Below are positions 8,003 through 15,706 of a stretch of DNA of 28,111 nucleotides, one piece after another. The stretch's first letter is position 1. Every line of letters begins with the position of its first letter. The stretch is from Nitrosomonadaceae bacterium (GTDB taxonomy: Bacteria > Pseudomonadota > Gammaproteobacteria > Burkholderiales > Nitrosomonadaceae). The notes under the pieces are model-generated. The model ran no database searches. It was not told where the DNA came from and saw only the letters and a program-made list of their open reading frames with translations. Location: contig CANIWY010000003.1 of assembly GCA_947471695.1 (NCBI GenBank), positions 1 to 28,111 of the forward strand. Direction: 5' to 3'. Position numbers and translations under genes: made by a program.

Positions 8003-9079
8003 GTGAAAATAATAGATAGATATATCATACGCGAGCTGTTAATACCGTTTGTGGTGATTATTGTGATACTTGCTGGGTTATATGCAAGCTTCATCAGCGG
8101 ACGTTTCTTAGCGGGAGCGGTGACGGAGTCTCTTGGCGTTATGGCCATTCTAAAACTGGTCGTACTGAAGACGGTTATCTCATTAGACGTATTGATGCAG
8201 TTAGCCTTGTATGTTGCGATCGTTGTTGGTCTCGGGAGACTGCACCGGGACCAGGAGATTAATGTGCTGCGCTCTTCTGGAGTCAGTGACCGCAGCATAA
8301 TCTACGCCGTTCTGATGGTCGCCATCCCCATCGGCATCATCATCGGCCTTTTGTCCATTTTCATACGCCCTTGGGCCTATCAGGAGAGCTCTGCACTGAG
8401 TGTGCAGGCAGAGGCAGAGTTAAATACGGACCGATTTCAAGCCGGACGTTTCTATGGGAGTGAAGGCAGTGGCAGAGTCATTTATATCCAGAGTAAGGAT
8501 GGTTCTGATAAGCAGATGAAGAATGTATTCCATTATATTAACAAGGGAGACAGCAGCGAGATCATCGTGGCCAAAGAGGGTTGGCAGCAGCAATTTCAGA
8601 CCGGGCAACGGTCTCAAGTCCATTTGTCTGATGGCTTTGTCTACCGGTTCATGCATTCGACCACAAAAGACACGATCACTCAGTTCGACAAGTTAGTATA
8701 TTTCACTGATAAAGGTGGTTCGGCGGGATATGCACGTAAATCAGCCACCAGCTGGCACTTAGCAGAATCAGACCAGTCTCGAGACATAGCCGAGCTGCAG
8801 TGGCGACTTTCACGACCGATTGGGACGGTCCTGCTGGCACTGATCGCCATCGCATTTACTCGTTCGTCGCCCCGTCAAGACAAAGGTGAGAAGCACCTCT
8901 TCACCGCGGCCATGGTCTTTGCGGTGTACTACATCTTGAGCGGATTGGCTCAGACTTGGGTGGAGCAAGGCACCATCGGGAGCTTGCCTGGGGTATGGTG
9001 GCTGTATGTGTTGATGCTCATTACCGCGCTTGGCCTGCTGTTATCTAGCCCTGAGCAGAGGATGCTTCTGCGCCGATGA
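8003..9079 (+). CDS. lptF: LptF, inner-membrane permease of the Lpt lipid export complex
   Basis: LptF with LptG forms the membrane part of the ABC exporter LptB2FG, which extracts lipopolysaccharide from the inner membrane and passes it to LptC/LptA. The 358-residue protein starts MKIIDRYIIRELLIPF, typical of YjgP/YjgQ permeases. It has three N-terminal membrane helices, with the RLHRDQEINVLRSSGVSD coupling block near 90-107. A periplasmic beta-jellyroll follows from about 130 to 260, then WHLAESDQSRDIAELQWRLSRP and three C-terminal helices. The GTG start at 8003 has GGGAGG a few bases upstream. It overlaps lptG by four bases (ATGA). The cluster position among lipid-modifying genes, not beside pepA as I know it in many proteobacteria, is unusual; it could be the main LptF or a paralogue for another lipid. 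Confidence 0.87.
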   Translation: MKIIDRYIIRELLIPFVVIIVILAGLYASFISGRFLAGAVTESLGVMAILKLVVLKTVISLDVLMQLALYVAIVVGLGRLHRDQEINVLRSSGVSDRSIIYAVLMVAIPIGIIIGLLSIFIRPWAYQESSALSVQAEAELNTDRFQAGRFYGSEGSGRVIYIQSKDGSDKQMKNVFHYINKGDSSEIIVAKEGWQQQFQTGQRSQVHLSDGFVYRFMHSTTKDTITQFDKLVYFTDKGGSAGYARKSATSWHLAESDQSRDIAELQWRLSRPIGTVLLALIAIAFTRSSPRQDKGEKHLFTAAMVFAVYYILSGLAQTWVEQGTIGSLPGVWWLYVLMLITALGLLLSSPEQRMLLRR

Positions 9080-10140
9080 CGATCATTAATCGTTATCTAG
9101 CGTTCCAGATCTTGATCGGACTGATCGTTGCCACTGCAGTCATTCTGCCGGCTTTCGCCTTTCTCGATTTATTGGATCAGTTGGCCAATGTCGGTAAGGG
9201 GACTTACCGTGTGCAGGACGCACTCTTGGACACTTCTTTATTATTGCCACGCAGGTTTATTCAACTTGCGCCCTTTGTCGCATTATTGGGAACTGTATTT
9301 GCTCTGGGACGGTTAGCAGTCAATCTGGAATTGACCGCATTACGGGTGGCAGGTCTCTCCCCTACCCGTATCAGTCTGGCCCCGCTCGGAGTTGGAATAG
9401 CTCTGTTACTATTTATTGCTGTACTGGAGCAGTTCGTCGCACCACACCTTCAACAGAAGGCCATTTCGCATCAGGCTACGGCACTTGGGAAGACCGCAGA
9501 ACTGGGGAAGGGGCTTGGTATCTGGACACGGGATGAACAGAATATATTACGCATTGGTGAGATGCAGGGCGACAAGAGGGCGGAGAATATCGAATTGATG
9601 CACTTTGATAGTAATGGCTTCTTGGTGTCTTACACTCACGCCAAGTATGCCAACGTTATCGGTGATAATCTCTGGGAGTTGAACGATACCATCACCAAGA
9701 CATTTACTGGAGAGAGAATCGAGTCGACAAATACAAGCTCAATGATCTGGAAATCATTCGTGAATCCAGAGGATATATCGACTCTGAATAAGTCACCCGA
9801 GAGCCTCTCTCCTACCGAGCTATTTCAGCATGTCAGTTTCTTGCGTGATACAGGTCAGGAGGCAGATGCCTATTCCTTAGCCTTGTGGCGAAAGATGGGC
9901 GGGGCACTGACAACCATCGCGATGCTGCTGTTTTCCATACCCTTTGTCCTTGGTTCGGCGAGAACGGGTCTTGGTAGGAAGATGGTCCTTGCGGCCTTGA
10001 TGGGGGTGGGTGTCTATCTGTTGGATCAGATTGTTGCAAATGTTGGTTTGCGGCTGAACTTCAATCCTCTGCTGACTGCCCTGATCCCAGGATTGGCGCT
10101 GATTACTCTGGCCAGTCTCTGGCTGAGACGATTCTTTTAG
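9076..10140 (+). CDS. lptG: LptG, inner-membrane permease of the Lpt lipid export complex
   Basis: The 354-residue partner of LptF has the same layout: MTIINRYLAFQILIGLIVAT, N-terminal helices with the coupling block RLAVNLELTALRVAGLSPTRI, a periplasmic beta-jellyroll domain (about 130-265), a Pro/Thr-rich linker near ESLSPTELFQHVSFLRDTGQ, and C-terminal helices. The block YSLALWRKMGGALTTIAMLLFSIPFVLGSAR is a clear LptG-type signature. Its ATG overlaps the lptF stop, so the two are translationally coupled and made in equal amounts. LptA, LptB and LptC are not in the window. As with lptF, the lipid cargo here may be lipopolysaccharide or the product of the surrounding sphingolipid-like genes. 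Confidence 0.87.
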   Translation: MTIINRYLAFQILIGLIVATAVILPAFAFLDLLDQLANVGKGTYRVQDALLDTSLLLPRRFIQLAPFVALLGTVFALGRLAVNLELTALRVAGLSPTRISLAPLGVGIALLLFIAVLEQFVAPHLQQKAISHQATALGKTAELGKGLGIWTRDEQNILRIGEMQGDKRAENIELMHFDSNGFLVSYTHAKYANVIGDNLWELNDTITKTFTGERIESTNTSSMIWKSFVNPEDISTLNKSPESLSPTELFQHVSFLRDTGQEADAYSLALWRKMGGALTTIAMLLFSIPFVLGSARTGLGRKMVLAALMGVGVYLLDQIVANVGLRLNFNPLLTALIPGLALITLASLWLRRFF

Positions 10141-10347
10141 GATACCCTAAAAAGGCTCAATCGTAGCTACGATCGTGGTTCGGTTATAATTGAAGCGTTA
10201 TCTACTCGTTGCCTCTGCTCTATGGGTAGCGATTGGCTGTTGTATTTGGTTCTGTCATGACAATTTGCAGCAGTTCTTGGCGAGAGTTCCCAACTGGGAT
10301 TAAGAAAAATCTTGTTCAGATTTTAAGCCGTTCACTGGTTAGGATAG
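10141..10347 (+). promoter_or_regulatory. Possible promoter and operator before the lipid kinase
   Basis: The 207-base gap after lptG contains a perfect 14-base palindrome ATCGTAGCTACGAT (10160-10173). A perfect -10 consensus TATAAT (10185-10190) follows. The palindrome overlaps where a -35 box would lie (10162-10167 for a 17-base spacer), and no consensus -35 is present, so an activator or repressor could act here. The kinase pair may thus have its own control. The match to TATAAT alone could be chance. Confidence 0.35.
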
Positions 10348-11358
10348 ATGGTAGAGCAGTCACAGATCGATAGATTGGCTTCTGGAGCGGCTAAGGTTGG
10401 GTTGATTTTAAATCCTCACAGTGGGCGTATCCGCAAGAATATTGATGTGATACGAAATATTCTTGCGGACATTCCCGCTTCGATTTATTTGGAAGCATCG
10501 AACAAGTCAGAGATTGGTGCGTCGGTGGATGCTCTCTTGAAAGATGATATCGATTTACTGGTAATCATTGGTGGAGATGGTACAGTGCAGGGAGTGTTGA
10601 CGCACTTATTCATAAAGCAGCCTGCAAAGTGGCCGATTCTGACGATTGTTCCTGGTGGGACCACCAACATGACTGCGCTGGATCTGGGGATGCAGAGTAA
10701 ACCAGAGCCCATCCTGCGGCAGTTGAGAGATTGTTTGTCGAAGCAGTTTACCCCCCAGTTATTGCAGCGCCCAGTACTCTCTATTGAACAACCCGGGATC
10801 ACTAAGATCTATGGCATGTTCTTTGGTGTCGGTCTCATTGCGCATGCCGTGATATTCTCCCGGAGCCGAGTCAAGAAGTTTGGTATCACCGGGGAGGCCT
10901 ACTCTGGCATTATCATGTTGGGGTATATTGCTGGAGTGGTTCTTGGACGACGGAGTGGGCCATGGGCGCCGACTCAGATGTCAATCACCGATAAGAGTGG
11001 CGCAGTCCATAAAGGAACTTATCTGGCCCTCTTTGTCAGTGCTCTTGACCGACTGTTGTTCAGTATGCGTCCCTACTGGGGTCGTGAGAGGGAGCCCCTG
11101 CATGTTACATATGTTGAGCAACAGCAGAACCATCCCTGGCGCGCATTATGGCTGTTACTATCAGGCCATAGCGAAGCCATCAAGGAGCAAGATGGTTATC
11201 ACAGTCATAATACCGACGTACTAGAGATACTGATGGATGATGATTACATCATCGACGGTGAATTTCATCGGGCAACAAGTCAAGATGGGCCGCTACGTAT
11301 TTCGGCAGCTGGGCCGGTTATCTTCCTGGTACCTGGTGATACAAGCATAGACGCATAA
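10348..11358 (+). CDS. Lcb5/diacylglycerol-kinase family lipid kinase, possible ceramide kinase
   Basis: The 336-residue protein has the DAGK/sphingosine-kinase catalytic domain: LILNPHSGR (19-27), the nucleotide-binding loop IIGGDGTVQGVLTHL (73-87) and VPGGTTNM (101-108). The family phosphorylates diacylglycerol, sphingoid bases or ceramide at the inner face of the membrane. In Caulobacter a kinase of this family in the sphingolipid locus makes ceramide 1-phosphate. The C-terminal lipid-binding half is present (GMFFGVGLIAHAVIF near 152-166; DDYIIDGEFH near 294-303, a typical DAGK C-terminal element). ATG 10348 follows an AGGA a few bases upstream. It is separated by two bases from the Tam41-like gene, which argues for a shared substrate path. 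A plain diacylglycerol kinase is the alternative. Confidence 0.75.
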   Translation: MVEQSQIDRLASGAAKVGLILNPHSGRIRKNIDVIRNILADIPASIYLEASNKSEIGASVDALLKDDIDLLVIIGGDGTVQGVLTHLFIKQPAKWPILTIVPGGTTNMTALDLGMQSKPEPILRQLRDCLSKQFTPQLLQRPVLSIEQPGITKIYGMFFGVGLIAHAVIFSRSRVKKFGITGEAYSGIIMLGYIAGVVLGRRSGPWAPTQMSITDKSGAVHKGTYLALFVSALDRLLFSMRPYWGREREPLHVTYVEQQQNHPWRALWLLLSGHSEAIKEQDGYHSHNTDVLEILMDDDYIIDGEFHRATSQDGPLRISAAGPVIFLVPGDTSIDA

Positions 11359-11360
11359 TA

Positions 11361-12332
11361 ATGATGGACTCCGTGCCGGTATCGGATCGACAGCTCCCAG
11401 ATAGCTTAATTCTGGAGATGGCATCCATGAGCGCTAGGGCGGTACCGGCAGACTTCTCGGTCTTGGTTGATGAGCTGATTGCGCGCTTCGGGGGGGCATT
11501 GGACGCGGTGATTTTGTATGGATCATGCTTGCGTTCGCAAGATGCTGCTGATGGAGTTGTAGATTTTTATGTTGTGGTGGATGACTATAGTCATGCCTAC
11601 CCGGAGCATTACTTGAGGCATCTCAATGCATGGTTGGCGCCGAATGTTTTTTATCTAGAGGCATCCGATCAGGAGAAGAAATTTCGCGCAAAGTATGCAG
11701 TGGTATCGATGGCCGACTTTGAACAGGGAACTCGCGACTGGTTCCATCCCTACCTGTGGGCACGTTTTGCTCAACCCACCCGGCTGATGCATGTGAGAGA
11801 TGAAGTCACCCGCCATCGCATTCACCATGCGTTAGCCCATGCGGTGGTAACATTCCTCGGGTCAACCATCCCAACGCTGGGGTCATGCATGGTGACTGCA
11901 GAAGAAATCTGGACCAAGGGATTGTCTCTGACCTATGCCGCAGAACTTCGAGCCGAGAGGGAAACACGAGCCCGCCAATTGACCCAACTAAATCTAGATG
12001 ACTATACAAGACTGACGGCACAGGCCATGCCGATGCTGATGAAAAAAATGGAGGCCATGCAGGATGGAAGTTACCGCTGCTTGGCTGATGAGCCAGAGCA
12101 ACAGCGATCACTAAGGAGCTGGCAACTGCGCCGCTGGCAGGGTCGAGTTCTGTCAGTGCTGAGGTTGACGAAGGCGGCATTTACCTTCCGAGATTGCGTA
12201 AGTTATGCTGCCTGGAAGATCGAACGACATACCGGGGTGCATGTCGAGATCACTCCCATGCTGAGACGACATCCCGTGCTATGGGGCTATAAAATTTTTT
12301 GGCAATTGTTGAGGAGGGGTGTGCTGCGTTAA
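11361..12332 (+). CDS. Tam41-like cytidylyltransferase / nucleotidyltransferase-fold protein
   Basis: The 323-residue protein has features I associate with Tam41, the mitochondrial CDP-diacylglycerol synthase: AVILYGSCLRSQ (49-60), an acidic strand VDFYVVVDDY (67-76) in place of the usual Tam41 LDFIFAVDD, the KYAVVSM block (111-117) followed by WFHPYLWARFAQPTRLM, and an all-helical C-terminal half containing EEIWTKGLSLTYAAELRAE. Tam41 joins CTP and phosphatidic acid to give CDP-diacylglycerol. Next to an Lcb5-type kinase it could act on ceramide 1-phosphate, giving a CDP-ceramide, but this is inference. There are no obvious membrane helices, as for peripheral Tam41. It starts two bases after the kinase stop, and a second Met follows at once. 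It ends the plus-strand cluster, convergent with the HAD gene 48 bases away. Confidence 0.6.
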   Translation: MMDSVPVSDRQLPDSLILEMASMSARAVPADFSVLVDELIARFGGALDAVILYGSCLRSQDAADGVVDFYVVVDDYSHAYPEHYLRHLNAWLAPNVFYLEASDQEKKFRAKYAVVSMADFEQGTRDWFHPYLWARFAQPTRLMHVRDEVTRHRIHHALAHAVVTFLGSTIPTLGSCMVTAEEIWTKGLSLTYAAELRAERETRARQLTQLNLDDYTRLTAQAMPMLMKKMEAMQDGSYRCLADEPEQQRSLRSWQLRRWQGRVLSVLRLTKAAFTFRDCVSYAAWKIERHTGVHVEITPMLRRHPVLWGYKIFWQLLRRGVLR

Positions 12333-12380
12333 TACCGGTTCCATGGGTGTCAATCGACGCCTCCTGATATTGTCAGCCAA

Positions 12381-13022
12381 TTAGGTCAGTAAAGAATTTA
12401 GGTCGGCCACTATTTCAATTTGTGGCGGGAAGGGATTGTCATCTCCAGCGCGCACCCGCCCCAGGAACGAAACACCATTCAAATGTGCACTCTGATAGTC
12501 GATCAGAGCATCACCAATCATTAAAACGCGATTGGGGGTAAGGGAATGGGCCGACAGGATGTCTGCGATTAAAGCCTGTTTTGATGTAGGAGAACCGCGT
12601 ACTTCAGTAAAGTAGGGTGCTAGGCCGCGGCGTGTGATGATGGTAATGAGTTCCGTTTCCGGGGTGCCAGAGGCTACAAATAGCGGCATATGAGACGCCT
12701 GCTGACGGATAAATTCATCTGCCCCGGGCACCGCCTGGCTAGCTATGACGGACTCGACCACTCGTTCAGAGAACTGTTGATCCAACTCCTGCTCCTCATC
12801 CGCTGTCAGGGGTGGCTTGCCTAGCAGGTGCTGTTGAAAGTGGCGGAACTTTTGGTAGCGCGACATCCCGCCATGGGCTCTGTGGTACTCCACCACAGCG
12901 GATGTGACCATCTCACCATGAGACCGGTAGAGATCAGCGAATGCTTGAGTCTTAATGTCTCCGGACTCAACCACCACACCATCAAAATCGAATATGATGG
13001 CCTGCCAATCCTTCGTACTCAT
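12381..13022 (-). CDS. HAD superfamily (subfamily IA) phosphatase
   Basis: The 213-residue protein has all four HAD motifs: DFDGVVVES at 11-19 with nucleophile and acid-base Asp, a motif II Ser/Thr in VASGTPE near 115-121, the motif III Lys in SPTSKQALI, and motif IV GDALIDYQSA near 168. A helical cap lies between motifs I and II, as in beta-phosphoglucomutase and phosphoglycolate phosphatase relatives. It is the last gene of the five-gene minus-strand operon and overlaps the epimerase by four bases (ATGA). It probably removes phosphate from the sugar-acid intermediate made by the operon, a role like that of KdsC in Kdo synthesis, although KdsC lacks this cap. The true substrate is not visible. 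Confidence 0.8.
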   Translation of the reverse strand: MSTKDWQAIIFDFDGVVVESGDIKTQAFADLYRSHGEMVTSAVVEYHRAHGGMSRYQKFRHFQQHLLGKPPLTADEEQELDQQFSERVVESVIASQAVPGADEFIRQQASHMPLFVASGTPETELITIITRRGLAPYFTEVRGSPTSKQALIADILSAHSLTPNRVLMIGDALIDYQSAHLNGVSFLGRVRAGDDNPFPPQIEIVADLNSLLT

Positions 13023-13951
13023 GCCCTATTGTCGGAGACTGCTGGCGTTGCGTCATCGACTTCACCCGAGTGATGCAAGGCTGTGTGGATATCTCTAAGG
13101 CAGTCGAGTAGACCCTGACCCAGGTCGACATGCTCATTAAGCATCAGTTTGCGACCGACACGGGGTTGAAATGCATAGGGTGTTATTTCGTAGTGGTGTA
13201 CTGCATTCGCCTCATCAAAATGTAGCTCCACCTTCCACGGCATAATTTCAGAGATCATGGTCATGACCTCCTTGATGCGTAGACGTTCCTGCCCGGTCAG
13301 GATTAGGTGTCGGTTGGCAAATTCAGGTGCTAGGATTTGCACACTCATCCGTGCAGCATCCTCGACATGAATGTACTCACGGATTGCTTCACCGCTACCC
13401 TGATAAGTGATCGAGTGATGTTCCACCGCCTCGTGCAACATGCGGTAGATACCATTGCGGGTATCGGCACGCCTGCCGTACAGAGATCCATACCGCAAGA
13501 TGCTGTACTCTAGTCCGTAACGTTCATGATAGGTCTCGATAAAACGTTCTGCAGCTTGTTTGCTTGCTCGGTAGAAGGAGCCGGACTCGGAGTAGACGTA
13601 GATGGTGCTAGCGAAAACGAAACGACTGGCACCTGCAAGGCGTGCGGCCTCCAGTACATGCATATTACCCAAGACATTGATGCTTGCGGTGGCGAGTGGG
13701 TTGTTGTGTGCTTCATCAATATCAGCGATGGCTGCAAAATTGTAGACCACGGTCGCCCCACGGGTCGCTTCTACCACTTGATTTAAGTCCATGATGTCAC
13801 CGATGATCATCTCCTGATCAGGGCTGCGATAAGGCGACAGGCAACGATCAAATAAACGTACCTTATAGCCAGCAGATGACAACGCATCAGCTACATGACT
13901 GCCAAGAAAGCCGCTGGCACCAAATACAATAGCAATTTTGTCAGATACCAT
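13019..13951 (-). CDS. NAD-dependent epimerase/dehydratase (extended SDR)
   Basis: The 310-residue extended short-chain dehydrogenase has the NAD-binding GASGFLGS at 11-18, an acidic end of strand 2 (RLFDRC), DIMDL near 52-56, and the catalytic pair YRASK (Tyr127, Lys131) with FASTIYVY just before. Family members act on nucleotide sugars (epimerase, dehydratase or reductase). RYGSLYGRR, REYIHVEDAA and the ILTGQERLRIKEV block are the usual substrate-domain elements of GalE/RmlB-like proteins. It lies between the hydroxyacid dehydrogenase (three bases away) and the HAD gene (four-base overlap), so it belongs to the same pathway. The exact sugar is unknown. Confidence 0.85.
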   Translation of the reverse strand: MVSDKIAIVFGASGFLGSHVADALSSAGYKVRLFDRCLSPYRSPDQEMIIGDIMDLNQVVEATRGATVVYNFAAIADIDEAHNNPLATASINVLGNMHVLEAARLAGASRFVFASTIYVYSESGSFYRASKQAAERFIETYHERYGLEYSILRYGSLYGRRADTRNGIYRMLHEAVEHHSITYQGSGEAIREYIHVEDAARMSVQILAPEFANRHLILTGQERLRIKEVMTMISEIMPWKVELHFDEANAVHHYEITPYAFQPRVGRKLMLNEHVDLGQGLLDCLRDIHTALHHSGEVDDATPAVSDNRA

Positions 13952-13954
13952 AAT

Positions 13955-14893
13955 CTATAGATTCTCCATTAGACCCGCCCTGATCAACCCCTGAAGAAGA
14001 TTCTCTGCAGCTTCGATTTCCATCCTCTGACGAGCCTCTCTTGCAAGAGAGCCGATGTGAGAGGTCAGGATTATGTTATTACATTTGAGTAATGGGCCGA
14101 GATAAGGTTCCTGCTCAAAAACATCGAGTGCAGCCATGCCTAGTTTTCCGGAATTGAGCGCTTCTTCTAGTGCGGTCTCATCAACGAGACCACCTCGAGC
14201 GGCATTGATTACGATCGCACCGGTCTTCATGCGAGCAAAGGCGTTAGCACCGAGTAGATGGTGGGTCGCTGTGCTATAGGGGAGGTGCAGACTGATGATG
14301 TCTGATTCTGCCAGTAATCTTTCCAACGACAGCAACGTTACCCCATCGGGAGGCTGATCGATATGAGGGTCATGTGATACGACTTCAGCTCCAAAGGATT
14401 GACACAGACGGGCAACCCGACGGCCGATATGTCCAACCCCAATGATGCCGACCACTTGAGCGGCGAGCAGCTGTCCTTGCATCCGTGGCCATTCCCCCGC
14501 ACGTAGCTGCCGATCGGTCTGACATATTCTTCTCAGTGCAGATAAGATCAATCCCAGCGTAAGTTCAGCCACTGCTTGGGATGGAGCCTCGGGCGTGTTG
14601 GTGACGGCAATGTTGTGACGTTTTGCTGCTTCTAGGTCAACACTGTCTAGACCAGCACCACAGCGAGATAACACCCGTAGGCTGTTGGAAGATGCGAATA
14701 CGCGTTCGGTCAGGGGCTCTATGCCGGCAATCATGCCGATAGTGTCTGCACCGAGTAGTTTGGCGACCTCTTCTTCGGTGAGCTTCCTCCCAAAACTGTT
14801 GCTGACGATGTGCATCCCCGCTTTCAGCAGAAGCTGGAGGGGAGGGTTGTTGTCCACTCCGAATGAGGAGGTGGAGATGACAATCTTACTCAC
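13955..14893 (-). CDS. D-isomer-specific 2-hydroxyacid dehydrogenase (SerA-like)
   Basis: The 312-residue protein reduces a 2-oxo acid, or oxidises a D-2-hydroxy acid, with NAD(H). The Rossmann motif GVGHIG is at 152-157, followed by the NAD-discriminating Asp (SHDPHID, near 173-179). The catalytic triad is present: Arg233 in NAARGGLVDE, Glu262 in DVFEQEP and His279 in TSHIGS. It has no C-terminal ACT domain, unlike long SerA enzymes. It overlaps the upstream aldolase by four bases (ATGA) and is followed by the epimerase after three bases. In this operon it may process a pyruvate- or glycerate-like intermediate, such as hydroxypyruvate or a 2-oxo-3-deoxy acid. Substrate identity is open. Confidence 0.88.
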   Translation of the reverse strand: MSKIVISTSSFGVDNNPPLQLLLKAGMHIVSNSFGRKLTEEEVAKLLGADTIGMIAGIEPLTERVFASSNSLRVLSRCGAGLDSVDLEAAKRHNIAVTNTPEAPSQAVAELTLGLILSALRRICQTDRQLRAGEWPRMQGQLLAAQVVGIIGVGHIGRRVARLCQSFGAEVVSHDPHIDQPPDGVTLLSLERLLAESDIISLHLPYSTATHHLLGANAFARMKTGAIVINAARGGLVDETALEEALNSGKLGMAALDVFEQEPYLGPLLKCNNIILTSHIGSLAREARQRMEIEAAENLLQGLIRAGLMENL

Positions 14894-15651
14894 AATCTCT
14901 CCCTAATCGTTTTCATATGGCTGCGGCAGACCGAGTCGAGGATGCGGATATCTAGTCCATAACCAAGAAAGTTGAAGCCGGCAGCAATACGGCGCTGTAA
15001 CTCGTCTTGGTTTGGTTCGATGACATGGATGCCCCCCGGCTTGCCGGAATGGTGTCCGGCCTCTAGCACTCGCGCTATCGCGGACTGCACATCCGGATGG
15101 TCAAGATCTCCGGGACGACCCATGGATCCGGATAAATCATAAGGGCCGATGATATATGCATCAACCCCATCAACAGCGAGAATTTCATCAATGGAATTAA
15201 CCGCATCTACATGCTCAATCATAACCACAATGACGGCATTTTCTTCCAACCAGCTGCGGTACTTTTGGAAGCTCGCACCATAACCCTGTGCACGGGCCAG
15301 GCCGACCCCGCGCTGTCCTCTGGGAGGATAATAGACTGACTGTACTGCAGCCTTAGCATCCTCAGCAGATTTCACCATCGGGACCATGACACCAGTAGCA
15401 CCCGCGTCCATGACACGCTTGATCTGGTCGGGATGGTTCGAGGTCAGTCTCACAATGGACGGGCACTGTTGCCCGTCAAGTACCTGGATCAGGGTCTGTA
15501 CTTCACTCAACTCAAGCACGCTGTGCTCCATATCCAGAACCAGCCAGTCGAAACCAGCAGCAGCCATGATCTCAGCGATCGATGGATGTCCCAGAGTGAT
15601 CCAAGAGCCGATGGTCAGTTCACCCTTGGACAGTCTTGATTTCAGTTGCAT
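14890..15651 (-). CDS. HpcH/HpaI-family class II pyruvate aldolase
   Basis: The 253-residue protein matches the HpcH/HpaI family of metal-dependent aldolases, which reversibly join pyruvate to an aldehyde to give 2-oxo-3-deoxy (4-hydroxy) acids. The catalytic base His43 lies in VLDMEHSV, Arg68 in SIVRLTSN, Glu146 in MIEHVDA and Asp172 in GPYDLSGSMG. The glycine-rich YYPPRGQRGVGLARAQGYG (108-126) is also typical. The barrel starts with GSWITLGHPSIAEIMAAAGFDW. It is translationally coupled to the dehydrogenase gene that follows. Beside a KdsB-like CMP-transferase, an aldolase that can build a 3-deoxy-2-ulosonic acid is a logical partner, though a catabolic role is possible. Confidence 0.88.
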   Translation of the reverse strand: MQLKSRLSKGELTIGSWITLGHPSIAEIMAAAGFDWLVLDMEHSVLELSEVQTLIQVLDGQQCPSIVRLTSNHPDQIKRVMDAGATGVMVPMVKSAEDAKAAVQSVYYPPRGQRGVGLARAQGYGASFQKYRSWLEENAVIVVMIEHVDAVNSIDEILAVDGVDAYIIGPYDLSGSMGRPGDLDHPDVQSAIARVLEAGHHSGKPGGIHVIEPNQDELQRRIAAGFNFLGYGLDIRILDSVCRSHMKTIRERL

Positions 15652-15706
15652 GAGTATTCCTTAATAAGGGGCATCACAGGGTGTTCATTACAGGTGGTGA
15701 TTGTCT

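Noticed and set aside
11806..12180. 124-codon minus-strand open frame
   Set aside because: It is fully antisense to the Tam41-like gene and shows Pro/Ser-rich shadow composition.
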